14,138 nucleotides of DNA from positions 1-14,138 of the forward strand of contig JBQCDV010000230.1 of the NCBI GenBank assembly GCA_051960855.1. Reading direction: 5' to 3'. The stretch comes from JBQCDV01 sp051960855 (GTDB lineage: Bacteria > Actinomycetota > Actinomycetes > JAJZTN01). Of the stretch, positions 5,955-12,433 are shown piece after piece. The notes beneath the pieces are model-generated. The model saw only the letters and a program-made list of their open reading frames with translations, ran no database searches and was not told the origin of the DNA. The translations under genes and the position numbers were made by a program. Position 1 is the first letter of the stretch; every line of letters starts with the position of its first letter.

Positions 5955-6974
5955 GTGCTCATCGCCCAGCGTCCATCGCTGTCCGAGGAGGTCGTCTCCG
6001 AGTACCGCTCGCGGTTCATCATCGAGCCGCTCGAGCCGGGCTTCGGCTACACCCTCGGCAACTCCCTGCGTCGCACCCTGCTCTCGTCCATCCCCGGTGC
6101 CTCGGTCACGAGCATCCGCGTGGAGGGCGTCCTGCACGAGTTCACGACGATCGAGGGAGTCAAGGAGGACGTCACCGACGTCATCCTCAACCTCAAGAAC
6201 CTCGTCGTGAGCTCCGAGCACGACGAGCCCGTCGTCATGTACCTGCGCAAGCAGGGCCCCGGCGCTGTGACCGCCGCCGACATCGCGCCCCCGGCCGGTG
6301 TCGAGGTGCACAACCCCGACCTGCACATCGCCACGCTCAACGGCAAGGGCCGGCTGGAGATGGAGCTCACGGTCGAGCGTGGCCGCGGCTACGTCTCGGC
6401 GGTGCAGAACAAGCAGACCGGCCAGGAGATCGGCCGCATCCCGGTCGACTCGATCTACTCCCCGGTCCTCAAGGTGACCTACAAGGTCGAGGCGACGCGT
6501 GTCGAGCAGCGCACCGACTTCGACCGGCTCATCGTCGACGTCGAGACCAAGCAGTCGATGCTGCCTCGCGACGCGATGGCCAGCGCCGGCAAGACGCTGG
6601 TCGAGCTGTTCGGGCTGGCCCGTGAGCTCAACGTCGAGGCCGAGGGCATCGACATGGGGCCGTCGCCGACCGACGCCGCACTGGCGGCCGATCTCGCGCT
6701 GCCGATCGAGGAGCTCGAGCTGACCGTCCGCTCCTACAACTGCCTGAAGCGCGAGGGCATCCACACTGTGGGTGAGCTCGTGTCGCGCAGCGAGGCCGAC
6801 CTCCTCGACATCCGTAACTTCGGTGCGAAGTCGATCGACGAGGTCAAGGCCAAGCTGCACTCCATGGGCCTGGCGCTCAAGGACAGCCCGCCCGGGTTCG
6901 ACCCCTCCGCCGTCGTGCACGACTATGCCGACGACGAGGACGACGCCGGCTTCGTCGAGACCGAGCAGTACTGA
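5955..6974 (+). CDS. rpoA: DNA-directed RNA polymerase subunit alpha
   Basis: Two alpha subunits form the platform on which beta and beta-prime assemble. The C-terminal domain binds promoter UP elements and activators. The 339-residue product has the N-terminal assembly and dimerisation domain (about 1-230, with GYTLGNSLRRTLLSS at 31-45), a linker, and the C-terminal domain (about 250-312) with LTVRSYNCLKREGIHTVGEL. R259 corresponds to the DNA-binding R265 of E. coli. The tail after 312 is acidic. The start is GTG 5955 (MLIAQRPSL) with AAGGAG at 5944-5949, five bases away. An upstream in-frame GTG at 5904 would add 17 unrelated residues. A strong hairpin precedes the gene. Confidence 0.98.
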   Translation: MLIAQRPSLSEEVVSEYRSRFIIEPLEPGFGYTLGNSLRRTLLSSIPGASVTSIRVEGVLHEFTTIEGVKEDVTDVILNLKNLVVSSEHDEPVVMYLRKQGPGAVTAADIAPPAGVEVHNPDLHIATLNGKGRLEMELTVERGRGYVSAVQNKQTGQEIGRIPVDSIYSPVLKVTYKVEATRVEQRTDFDRLIVDVETKQSMLPRDAMASAGKTLVELFGLARELNVEAEGIDMGPSPTDAALAADLALPIEELELTVRSYNCLKREGIHTVGELVSRSEADLLDIRNFGAKSIDEVKAKLHSMGLALKDSPPGFDPSAVVHDYADDEDDAGFVETEQY

Positions 6975-6983
6975 TCAGACGAC

Positions 6984-7007
6984 CGCCAGCGCGCGGACGC
7001 GCCGGCG
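6984..7007 (+). promoter_or_regulatory. Hairpin between rpoA and rplQ
   Basis: GCGCG (6989-6993) pairs with CGCGC (6998-7002) around the loop CGGA. Beyond an A-C mismatch, CGCC (6984-6987) pairs with GGCG (7004-7007). The structure ends just before the AAGGAG of rplQ (7010-7015). No T run follows. Its role could be translational or RNA processing. Confidence 0.35.
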
Positions 7008-7025
7008 ACAAGGAGAACGACAACG

Positions 7026-7640
7026 ATGCCCACGCCCACCAAGGGACCCCGTCTCGGCGGCGGCCCGGCGCACGAGCGGCTGCTGCTGGCCAACATGGCC
7101 TCGCAGCTCTTCGAGCACGGCCGGATCACCACGACCGAGGCCAAGGCCCGTCGCCTGCGGCCGCTGGCCGAGCGCCTCATCACTAAGGCGAAGCGCGGTG
7201 ACCTGCACGCCCGTCGTCAGGTCCTGTCGGTCGTCCGTGACAAGGGCGTCGTGCACGCTCTCTTCACCGAGATCGGTCCGCGGTACGAGAACCGCTCCGG
7301 CGGTTACACCCGCATTACCAAGCTCGGCCCGCGCAAGGGTGACGCCGCACCCATGGCCGTCATCGAGCTGGTCGAGGCCCTGACCGTCCGGCAGCAGGCG
7401 GTGGGCGAGGCCGAGCGCGCTCGCGGCACCCGCTTCGCGTCCGACCAGACAGCGTCCGACAAGGGCGCGTCCGACCAGGCCGCGTCAGACCAGTCCGACC
7501 ACGCCGTGGCCGACGAGACGCTGGAGTCGCAGGAGGTCGCACCCGAGGCTGGCGAGCAGCCGGCCGAGGACGTGACGTCCGACCAGACGGCCGAGGCCAG
7601 CCAGGTGGAGCAGGCCGAGGGCGACGCCGACAAGGCGTGA
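7026..7640 (+). CDS. rplQ: 50S ribosomal protein L17 with acidic C-terminal extension
   Basis: L17 binds 23S rRNA near the peptide exit tunnel. The 204-residue product has the L17 core in residues 1-120: MPTPTKGPRLGGGPAHERLL, LFEHGRITTTEAKARRLRPLAERLIT and the C-terminal YTRITKLGPRKGDAAPMAVIEL. Core length matches bacterial L17. Residues 121-204 are an extra, strongly acidic, low-complexity tail rich in D, E, S, Q and A. Actinobacteria often have such tails. Part of it (138-158) comes from a 15-base tandem repeat. The start is ATG 7026, with AAGGAG ten bases upstream. It is the last gene of the cluster, followed by the terminator-like hairpin at 7683-7720. Confidence 0.97.
   Translation: MPTPTKGPRLGGGPAHERLLLANMASQLFEHGRITTTEAKARRLRPLAERLITKAKRGDLHARRQVLSVVRDKGVVHALFTEIGPRYENRSGGYTRITKLGPRKGDAAPMAVIELVEALTVRQQAVGEAERARGTRFASDQTASDKGASDQAASDQSDHAVADETLESQEVAPEAGEQPAEDVTSDQTAEASQVEQAEGDADKA
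7437..7493 (+). repeat. 15-base tandem repeat in the rplQ tail
   Basis: Near-identical units start at 7437, 7452 and 7467 (GCGTCCGACCAGACA, GCGTCCGACAAGGGC, GCGTCCGACCAGGCC), and a partial fourth starts at 7482. In frame they encode A-S-D-Q/K-x pentapeptides, four times. The unit is a multiple of three, so slippage would change tail length without breaking the frame. Confidence 0.85.
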
Positions 7641-7668
7641 CCCACGGCCACGCTGACCCGCGGGTCTG

Positions 7669-8640
7669 ATGTCGCTGACAGTGGAGCCCGCCGCCCCCGA
7701 TCTCGGGGACGGCGGGCTTCCTGCTGTCCGTGTCCGCCTCGACATCGCCTACGACGGCTCGGCGTTCGCCGGCTGGGCCCGCCAGCCCGGGCTGCGGACG
7801 GTCCAGGGTGAGCTGGAGCGCGGCCTGCAGACGGTCCTGCGCCTCCCCGTGCCACCGGAGCTGACGGTGGCCGGACGCACGGACGCCGGCGTGCACGCGC
7901 GCGGGCAGGTCGCTCACCTCGACGTTCGTGCCAGCTCGTGGGCGGCGGTGGGCGGCCGGTCACGTCGCGCCCCGGCCGAGTCGCTGCACCATCGCTTGGC
8001 TGGCGTGCTGCCGGACGACGTGCGGGTCACCGGTGTGACCGAGGTGCCGGAGGCCTTTGACGCCCGCTTCTCCGCGCTCTGGCGCCGCTATGTCTATCGG
8101 GTCTGCGACGACCCGTCCGGTCTCGACCCTCTGACGCGCGGCTGGGTGACCTGGCACGCCCGCCGCCTCGACGTTCGATCGATGAACGACGCCGCCCAGG
8201 TGCTGCTCGGCGAGCAGGACTTCGCCGCGTTCTGCCGCCGCCGTGAGGGTGCGACGACCGTCCGGACGCTGCGGCAGCTGGCCGTCGAGCGCTGCCCGGA
8301 CGGCGTGGTGGCGGCCACCGTCGTCGCCGACGCCTTCTGCCACTCGATGGTGCGCTCCCTCATGGGCGCGCTGCTCTCCGTCGGAGAGGGCCAGCGGGAC
8401 GTCGCGTGGGTCCGGGACATCCTCGCGGGCCGGCAGCGCCATCCGAGCGTGCACGTCGCGGCGGCCAAGGGCCTCACGCTCGAGGAGGTCGGCTACCCGC
8501 CTGCCGCCGAGTTGGCCGCGCAGGCGGAGCGGACGAGGCGGCGCCGGCCACCACTGGACGGCGCAGGCACTGTGGAGCGGGCAGCACGGGAAGCGGCAGC
8601 ACGGGAGCGGGCAGCACGGGAGGACGGCAGCGGTGACTGA
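7669..8640 (+). CDS. truA: tRNA pseudouridine(38-40) synthase TruA
   Basis: TruA converts uridines 38-40 of the tRNA anticodon arm to pseudouridine. The 323-residue product shows VRLDIAYDGSAFAGWARQPG, the catalytic GRTDAGVHARGQ with D72, FDARFSALWRRYVYRV and the C-terminal AFCHSMVRSLMGALLSVG. The conserved domain begins only near residue 20. The only usable starts are ATG 7669 and GTG 7681, both before it and neither with a clear ribosome binding site. I keep ATG 7669. Codons 6-18 coincide with a strong terminator-like hairpin. The last 45 residues are an added tail with EAAAR-type repeats. The gene follows rplQ, as usual in bacteria, and overlaps the next gene by eight bases. Confidence 0.93.
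   Translation: MSLTVEPAAPDLGDGGLPAVRVRLDIAYDGSAFAGWARQPGLRTVQGELERGLQTVLRLPVPPELTVAGRTDAGVHARGQVAHLDVRASSWAAVGGRSRRAPAESLHHRLAGVLPDDVRVTGVTEVPEAFDARFSALWRRYVYRVCDDPSGLDPLTRGWVTWHARRLDVRSMNDAAQVLLGEQDFAAFCRRREGATTVRTLRQLAVERCPDGVVAATVVADAFCHSMVRSLMGALLSVGEGQRDVAWVRDILAGRQRHPSVHVAAAKGLTLEEVGYPPAAELAAQAERTRRRRPPLDGAGTVERAAREAAARERAAREDGSGD
7683..7720 (+). terminator. Terminator-like hairpin ending the rplQ transcript, inside the truA start
   Basis: AGCCCGCCG (7685-7693) pairs with CGGCGGGCT (7710-7718). After a C-A mismatch, CCCCG (7695-7699) pairs with CGGGG (7704-7708) around the loop ATCT. One G-U and one G-C pair extend the base. The sequence continues CTTCCTGCTGT, moderately T-rich. It lies 45 bases after the rplQ stop, the expected place for the end of the cluster, but overlaps the only possible truA start region. 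It is the strongest stem in the window. Confidence 0.6.
8576..8620 (+). repeat. 15-base tandem repeat at the truA 3' end
   Basis: Three units start at 8576, 8591 and 8606. The first and third are identical (AGCGGGCAGCACGGG), and the second differs slightly (AAGCGGCAGCACGGG). In frame they encode ERAAR-EAAAR-ERAAR, a helix-forming, charged repeat. The end of the last unit supplies part of the GGGAGG (8618-8623) that is the ribosome binding site of the next gene. Confidence 0.85.
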
Positions 8641-9295
8641 GCACTACTTCTCGGAGCAGCCGACGGGTCCCGACCAGCGGCGGCTGGTGGAGATCACCCT
8701 CGATGGGCAGCAGGTGCGGCTGCAGACGGCGCGGGGTGTCTTCAGCGGAGACCGCCTCGACCTCGGCACCGCCGTGCTGCTGAAGGAGACGCCGGCACCG
8801 CAGGGCCGGGAGCTGCTCGACCTGGGCTGTGGCTACGGGCCGATTGCGCTGACCATGGCGCGCCGCAACCGCGAGGCCCGGGTGTGGGCCGTCGACGTCA
8901 ACGCCCGCGCGCGCGAGCTCACCGCCGCTAACGCCGCTGCGCTGCGGCTCGCCGAGCGCGTCGTGGTGGCCGCACCCGCTGAGCTGCCGGCCACCGTCGA
9001 GCTGGACGAGCTGTGGTCCAACCCGCCCATCCGCATCGGCAAGGCGGCCCTGCACGAGCTGCTGCTGACCTGGCTGCCGCGCCTGCGGGCTGAGGGCGTG
9101 GCCCGCCTCGTGGTCGCCCGCAACCTGGGTGCCGACTCCCTAGCGGCGTGGCTGACAGACCAGGGCTACCGCGTGACGCGGACAGCCAGCTCGAAGGGCT
9201 ACCGGGTGCTCGAGGTGCGGAAGGCGCGAGCGCTCTTCGGTGTTGGCCCGGAAGAAGCCCCGTTGCGGACCACTCCCGTGGAGGACCAAGCATGA
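8633..9295 (+). CDS. RsmC-like class I SAM-dependent methyltransferase
   Basis: This 220-residue protein is a single Rossmann-fold methyltransferase of the small-methyltransferase (MTS) type. It has the SAM-binding motif LLDLGCGYGP (61-70), the acidic VDVNARA (88-94) and the catalytic NPPI (130-133) typical of enzymes that methylate exocyclic amines. RsmC of E. coli, which makes m2G1207 in 16S rRNA, has an NPPFH motif and an extra N-terminal domain. This protein lacks that domain, like the short actinobacterial relatives. The rRNA target is inferred. The start is GTG 8633, with GGGAGG nine bases upstream. It overlaps truA by eight bases and sseA by four, so it belongs to the same transcript. 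Confidence 0.85.
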   Translation: MTEHYFSEQPTGPDQRRLVEITLDGQQVRLQTARGVFSGDRLDLGTAVLLKETPAPQGRELLDLGCGYGPIALTMARRNREARVWAVDVNARARELTAANAAALRLAERVVVAAPAELPATVELDELWSNPPIRIGKAALHELLLTWLPRLRAEGVARLVVARNLGADSLAAWLTDQGYRVTRTASSKGYRVLEVRKARALFGVGPEEAPLRTTPVEDQA

Positions 9296-10173
9296 CCGCC
9301 GAGCTCGACAAGGACCCCAAGCTGGCCGCCTACGCCCACCCCGAGCGGCTGGTGACGACCCAGTGGCTCGCGAGCCACCTCGGCGATCCCGGCCTCGTCG
9401 TGGTCGAGTCCGACGAGGACGTGCTGCTCTACGAGACCGGTCACATTCCCGGTGCTGTGAAGATCGACTGGCACACCGACCTCAACGACCCCGTCACCCG
9501 CGACTACGTGGACGGCACGCGGTTCGCGGAGGTGATGGCGGCCAAGGGGATCTCGCGTGACACCACGGTGGTCATCTACGGCGACAAGAACAACTGGTGG
9601 GCCGCCTACTCCCTGTGGGTCTTCACCCTCTTCGGCCACGAGGACGTCCGGCTGCTCGACGGCGGTCGTGCGAAGTGGGTGGCGGAGGGCCGTGAGCTGA
9701 CCCGCGAGGTACCGACCCCCGCAGCCGCCGACTACCCGGTCGTCGAGCGCGACGACAGCGCCGTTCGCGCGTTCAAGGACGAGGTGCTCGCCCATCTGGG
9801 CAAGCCGATGGTCGACGTGCGCAGCCCGGGGGAGTTCTCCGGCGAGCTGCTGCACATGCCCGACTACCCGCAGGAAGGCGCGGTCCGCGGTGGTCACATC
9901 CCGGGCGCGAAGAACGTCCCGTGGGCCAAGGCGGCAGCAGAGGACGGCACCTTCCGCAGCCGCGAGGAGCTGGAGGCGCTCTACCAGGGCGAGGCCGGCC
10001 TGAGCCCGGACGACGACGTCGTCGCCTACTGCCGCATCGGTGAGCGTTCGTCGCACACCTGGTTCGTCCTCACCCATCTGCTCGGCTTCCCCCACGTGCG
10101 CAACTACGACGGCTCCTGGACCGAGTGGGGCAACGCCGTGCGAGTGCCGGTCGAGCGCGGGTCGGGGTCGTGA
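9292..10173 (+). CDS. sseA: Thiosulfate/3-mercaptopyruvate sulfurtransferase (SseA type)
   Basis: This two-domain rhodanese transfers sulfur from a donor such as thiosulfate to an acceptor through a persulfide. The 293-residue product closely resembles mycobacterial SseA: AYAHPERLVT, LVVVESDEDVLLYETGHIPG, KIDWHTDLNDP, YGDKNNWWAAYSLWVFTLFG and NYDGSWTEWGNAVRVP. The active-site loop is in the C-terminal domain, CRIGER with catalytic C247. The N-terminal domain has D in place of cysteine, as usual. The start is ATG 9292, with GGAGG at 9280-9284. It overlaps the methyltransferase stop by four bases (ATGA) and the sufE start by four (GTGA). Its partner is probably the adjacent SufE. Confidence 0.94.
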   Translation: MTAELDKDPKLAAYAHPERLVTTQWLASHLGDPGLVVVESDEDVLLYETGHIPGAVKIDWHTDLNDPVTRDYVDGTRFAEVMAAKGISRDTTVVIYGDKNNWWAAYSLWVFTLFGHEDVRLLDGGRAKWVAEGRELTREVPTPAAADYPVVERDDSAVRAFKDEVLAHLGKPMVDVRSPGEFSGELLHMPDYPQEGAVRGGHIPGAKNVPWAKAAAEDGTFRSREELEALYQGEAGLSPDDDVVAYCRIGERSSHTWFVLTHLLGFPHVRNYDGSWTEWGNAVRVPVERGSGS

Positions 10174-10601
10174 CGGCCCTGCCTCCTCGCCTGGAGGAGA
10201 TCGTCGAGGACTTCGAGGCGGTCCCGGCGCAGGACCGGCTGCAGCTGCTGCTCGAGCTCTCCGACGAGCTGCCGACGCTGCCCGAGCGCTACGAGGGGCA
10301 CCGCGAGGCGATGGAGCACGTGCCCGAGTGTCAGAGCCCGCTGTTCCTCGCCGTCGAGGTCGACGACGCCCGCCTGGTTCACGTCTTCATGGACGCGCCA
10401 GCGGAGGCGCCAACCACGCGCGGCTTCGCCAGCATCCTCGCGCAAGGGCTGGACGGTGAGGCGGCCGACGTCGTCGCCTCGGTGCCCGACGACTTCTACA
10501 CCCGGCTCGGGATCACCGACCTCGTCAGCCCGCTGCGGATCCGCGGGATGGCGGCGATGCTGTCGCGGGTGAAGCGGCAGGTGCGCGAGCAGACGGCCTG
10601 A
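10170..10601 (+). CDS. sufE: SufE-family cysteine desulfurase sulfur acceptor
   Basis: SufE proteins take persulfide sulfur from a donor enzyme and pass it on, in classical systems from SufS to iron-sulfur cluster assembly. The 143-residue product is a typical SufE: LEEIVEDFEAVPAQDRLQLLLELS, the catalytic-loop VPECQSPLF with C54, RGFASILAQGLDG, and the C-terminal LTRL-type helix region here LGITDLVSPLRIRGMAAML. No SufS or Suf operon is nearby. The start is GTG 10170, overlapping the sseA stop by four bases. The sseA-sufE pair resembles the adjacent Rv3283-Rv3284 genes of M. tuberculosis, so SseA is a plausible donor. Confidence 0.93.
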   Translation: MTALPPRLEEIVEDFEAVPAQDRLQLLLELSDELPTLPERYEGHREAMEHVPECQSPLFLAVEVDDARLVHVFMDAPAEAPTTRGFASILAQGLDGEAADVVASVPDDFYTRLGITDLVSPLRIRGMAAMLSRVKRQVREQTA

Positions 10602-10634
10602 CAAAAGTGCCTGGCGGCAGGTGACCGGTCGCGG

Positions 10635-10640
10635 CACACT
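10635..10640 (+). promoter_or_regulatory. Candidate -10 element for a leaderless ABC-F transcript
   Basis: CACACT lies exactly seven bases before GTG 10648. It matches the -10 consensus TANNNT at A2 and T6 only. With this spacing transcription would start at the GTG, giving a leaderless mRNA, which is common in actinobacteria. No ribosome binding site precedes either possible start. No good -35 is seen. Confidence 0.4.
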
Positions 10641-10647
10641 CGCCCCC

Positions 10648-12378
10648 GTGGGATACGTCGACGTCGCCAAGGTCGGTTTCACCCTGCCCGACGGCAGGGT
10701 CCTGCTCGACGACGTCTCCTTCCGGGTCGGCGAGGGTGCCAAGGTAGCTCTCGTCGGGGCCAACGGGGCGGGCAAGACCACCCTGCTGCGCATCGTCGCC
10801 GGGGACCTCGACCCGCACGCCGGTGCGGTCTCGCGCAGCGGCGGCCTCGGCGTCATGCGCCAGTTCATCGGCACTGCGCGGTGGCGCGAGCAGGCCATGG
10901 CCGACCGTCACGCCGCCCGGGACGCGGGGCTGACCCCCACCGTCCGCGACTTGCTCGTGTCGGTGGCGCCGCCTCGCCTGCGTGAGGCGGCGCTGGCCGT
11001 CGAGCGCGCTGAGCTCGCGATGATGGAGCGCGACGACGAGCCCACGCAGCTGCGCTATGCGCAGGCACTGGCCGACTGGGCCGATGCGGGCGGCTACGAC
11101 CTCGAGGTCGTCTGGGACACCTGCACGGTCGCAGCGCTCGGGATTCCCTTCGAGCGCGCCCAGTGGCGCGACGTCGACACGCTCTCCGGCGGTGAGCAGA
11201 AACGGCTGGTGCTCGAGTCGCTCCTGCGCGGGCCCGACGAGGTCCTGCTGCTCGACGAGCCCGACAACTACCTCGACGTCCCCGGCAAGCGCTGGCTGGA
11301 GGAGGCCCTGCGCGAGTCGCCGAAGACCGTCCTCTACGTCAGCCATGACCGCGAGCTGCTCGCCCGCACCGCGACCCGCGTCGTCACCGTCGAGCTCGGG
11401 GCGGCCGGCAACACCGCGTGGACGCATCCCGGCGGCTTCGACAGCTACCACGACGCGCGGCGGGACCGCTTCAGCCGGCTCGACGAGCTGCGTCGCCGCT
11501 GGGACGAGGAGCACGCGAAGCTCAAGGCTCTCGTGCTGATGTACAAGACCAAGGCCGCCTACAACGACGGCCTCGCCAGCCGCTACCAGGCGGCGCAGAC
11601 GCGGCTGGCGAAGTTCGAGGAGGCCGGACCACCGCAGGCGCTGCCGCGTGAGCAGACTCTGCGGATGCGGCTGACCGGCGGCCGGACGGGCAAGCGCGCG
11701 CTCGTGTGCGAGCACCTCGAGCTGACCGGTCTCATGCAGCCCTTCGACCTCGAAGTCTGGTACGGCGAGCGGGTTGCCGTCCTCGGCTCCAATGGCTCGG
11801 GGAAGTCGCACTTCCTGCGACTGCTGGCAAACGGCGGCAGCGACCCTGATGCGGAGCACCGCCCGGTAAGCGAGGCGGAGATCGCGTCAGTCCGACACGA
11901 AGGGGTCGCGCGACTCGGGGCGCGCGTCCGTCCCGGGTGGTTCGCCCAGACTCACCAGCACCCCGAGCTGGTCGGTCGCACGCTGCTCGACATCCTCTGG
12001 CGAGGTGATGATCACCGGGCCGGCATGGCGCGCGAGCAGGCGTCGCGGGCCCTCGACCGGTATGAGCTCGCGCACGCCGCCGAGCAGACCTTCGAGACGC
12101 TGTCCGGCGGCCAGCAGGCGCGTCTGCAGATCCTGCTGCTCGAGCTGTCCGGCGCCACGATGCTGCTGCTCGACGAGCCCACCGACAACCTCGACCTCGA
12201 GTCGGCGGAGGCGCTCGAAGAGGGGCTGGCCGCCTTCGAGGGGACCGTCGTCGCCGTGACCCACGACCGGTGGTTCGCCCGCGGCTTCGACCGCTTCCTC
12301 GTCTTCGGCGCCGACGGCCGGGTCTACGAGGCGCCGGAACCGGTCTGGGACGAGGGCCGCGTGGCCCGAGTCCGCTGA
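10648..12378 (+). CDS. ABC-F family ATPase
   Basis: ABC-F proteins have two ATPase domains and no membrane part. Most bind the ribosome to relieve stalling or protect it from antibiotics. The 576-residue product has Walker A GANGAGKT (37-44), signature LSGGEQ (179-184) and Walker B LLLDEP with D203 and E204. After a charged linker (about 255-330) come Walker A GSNGSGKS (380-387), LSGGQQ (485-490) and LLLDEP with D509 and E510. Switch histidines appear in VSHDRE and VTHDRW. The usual DEPTNHLD is altered in both halves (DEPDNYLD, DEPTDNLD). The start is GTG 10648 (MGYVDVAKVGF), the homologous N-terminus. GTG 10621 would add nine residues. The ribosomal role is inferred from the family. Confidence 0.9.
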   Translation: MGYVDVAKVGFTLPDGRVLLDDVSFRVGEGAKVALVGANGAGKTTLLRIVAGDLDPHAGAVSRSGGLGVMRQFIGTARWREQAMADRHAARDAGLTPTVRDLLVSVAPPRLREAALAVERAELAMMERDDEPTQLRYAQALADWADAGGYDLEVVWDTCTVAALGIPFERAQWRDVDTLSGGEQKRLVLESLLRGPDEVLLLDEPDNYLDVPGKRWLEEALRESPKTVLYVSHDRELLARTATRVVTVELGAAGNTAWTHPGGFDSYHDARRDRFSRLDELRRRWDEEHAKLKALVLMYKTKAAYNDGLASRYQAAQTRLAKFEEAGPPQALPREQTLRMRLTGGRTGKRALVCEHLELTGLMQPFDLEVWYGERVAVLGSNGSGKSHFLRLLANGGSDPDAEHRPVSEAEIASVRHEGVARLGARVRPGWFAQTHQHPELVGRTLLDILWRGDDHRAGMAREQASRALDRYELAHAAEQTFETLSGGQQARLQILLLELSGATMLLLDEPTDNLDLESAEALEEGLAAFEGTVVAVTHDRWFARGFDRFLVFGADGRVYEAPEPVWDEGRVARVR

Positions 12379-12420
12379 CGTCCCCTGCCTTTTCGCCGCC
12401 GTCATCGCGGCGCACCCCGG

Positions 12421-12426
12421 TAGCGT
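12421..12426 (+). promoter_or_regulatory. Candidate -10 element for a leaderless amylase transcript
   Basis: TAGCGT is a perfect TANNNT and lies seven bases before GTG 12434, the same spacing as at the ABC-F gene. No Shine-Dalgarno sequence is present. No clear -35 is seen. The 55-base gap also holds a weak six-pair hairpin (CGCCGC/GCGGCG, 12394-12412) without a T run. Confidence 0.5.
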
Positions 12427-12433
12427 CCATCGC

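Noticed and set aside
10525..11859. A 444-codon minus-strand open frame opposite sufE and ABC-F
   Set aside because: It covers conserved ABC-F Walker and signature motifs on the + strand, and the product resembles no family. It is a high-GC shadow.
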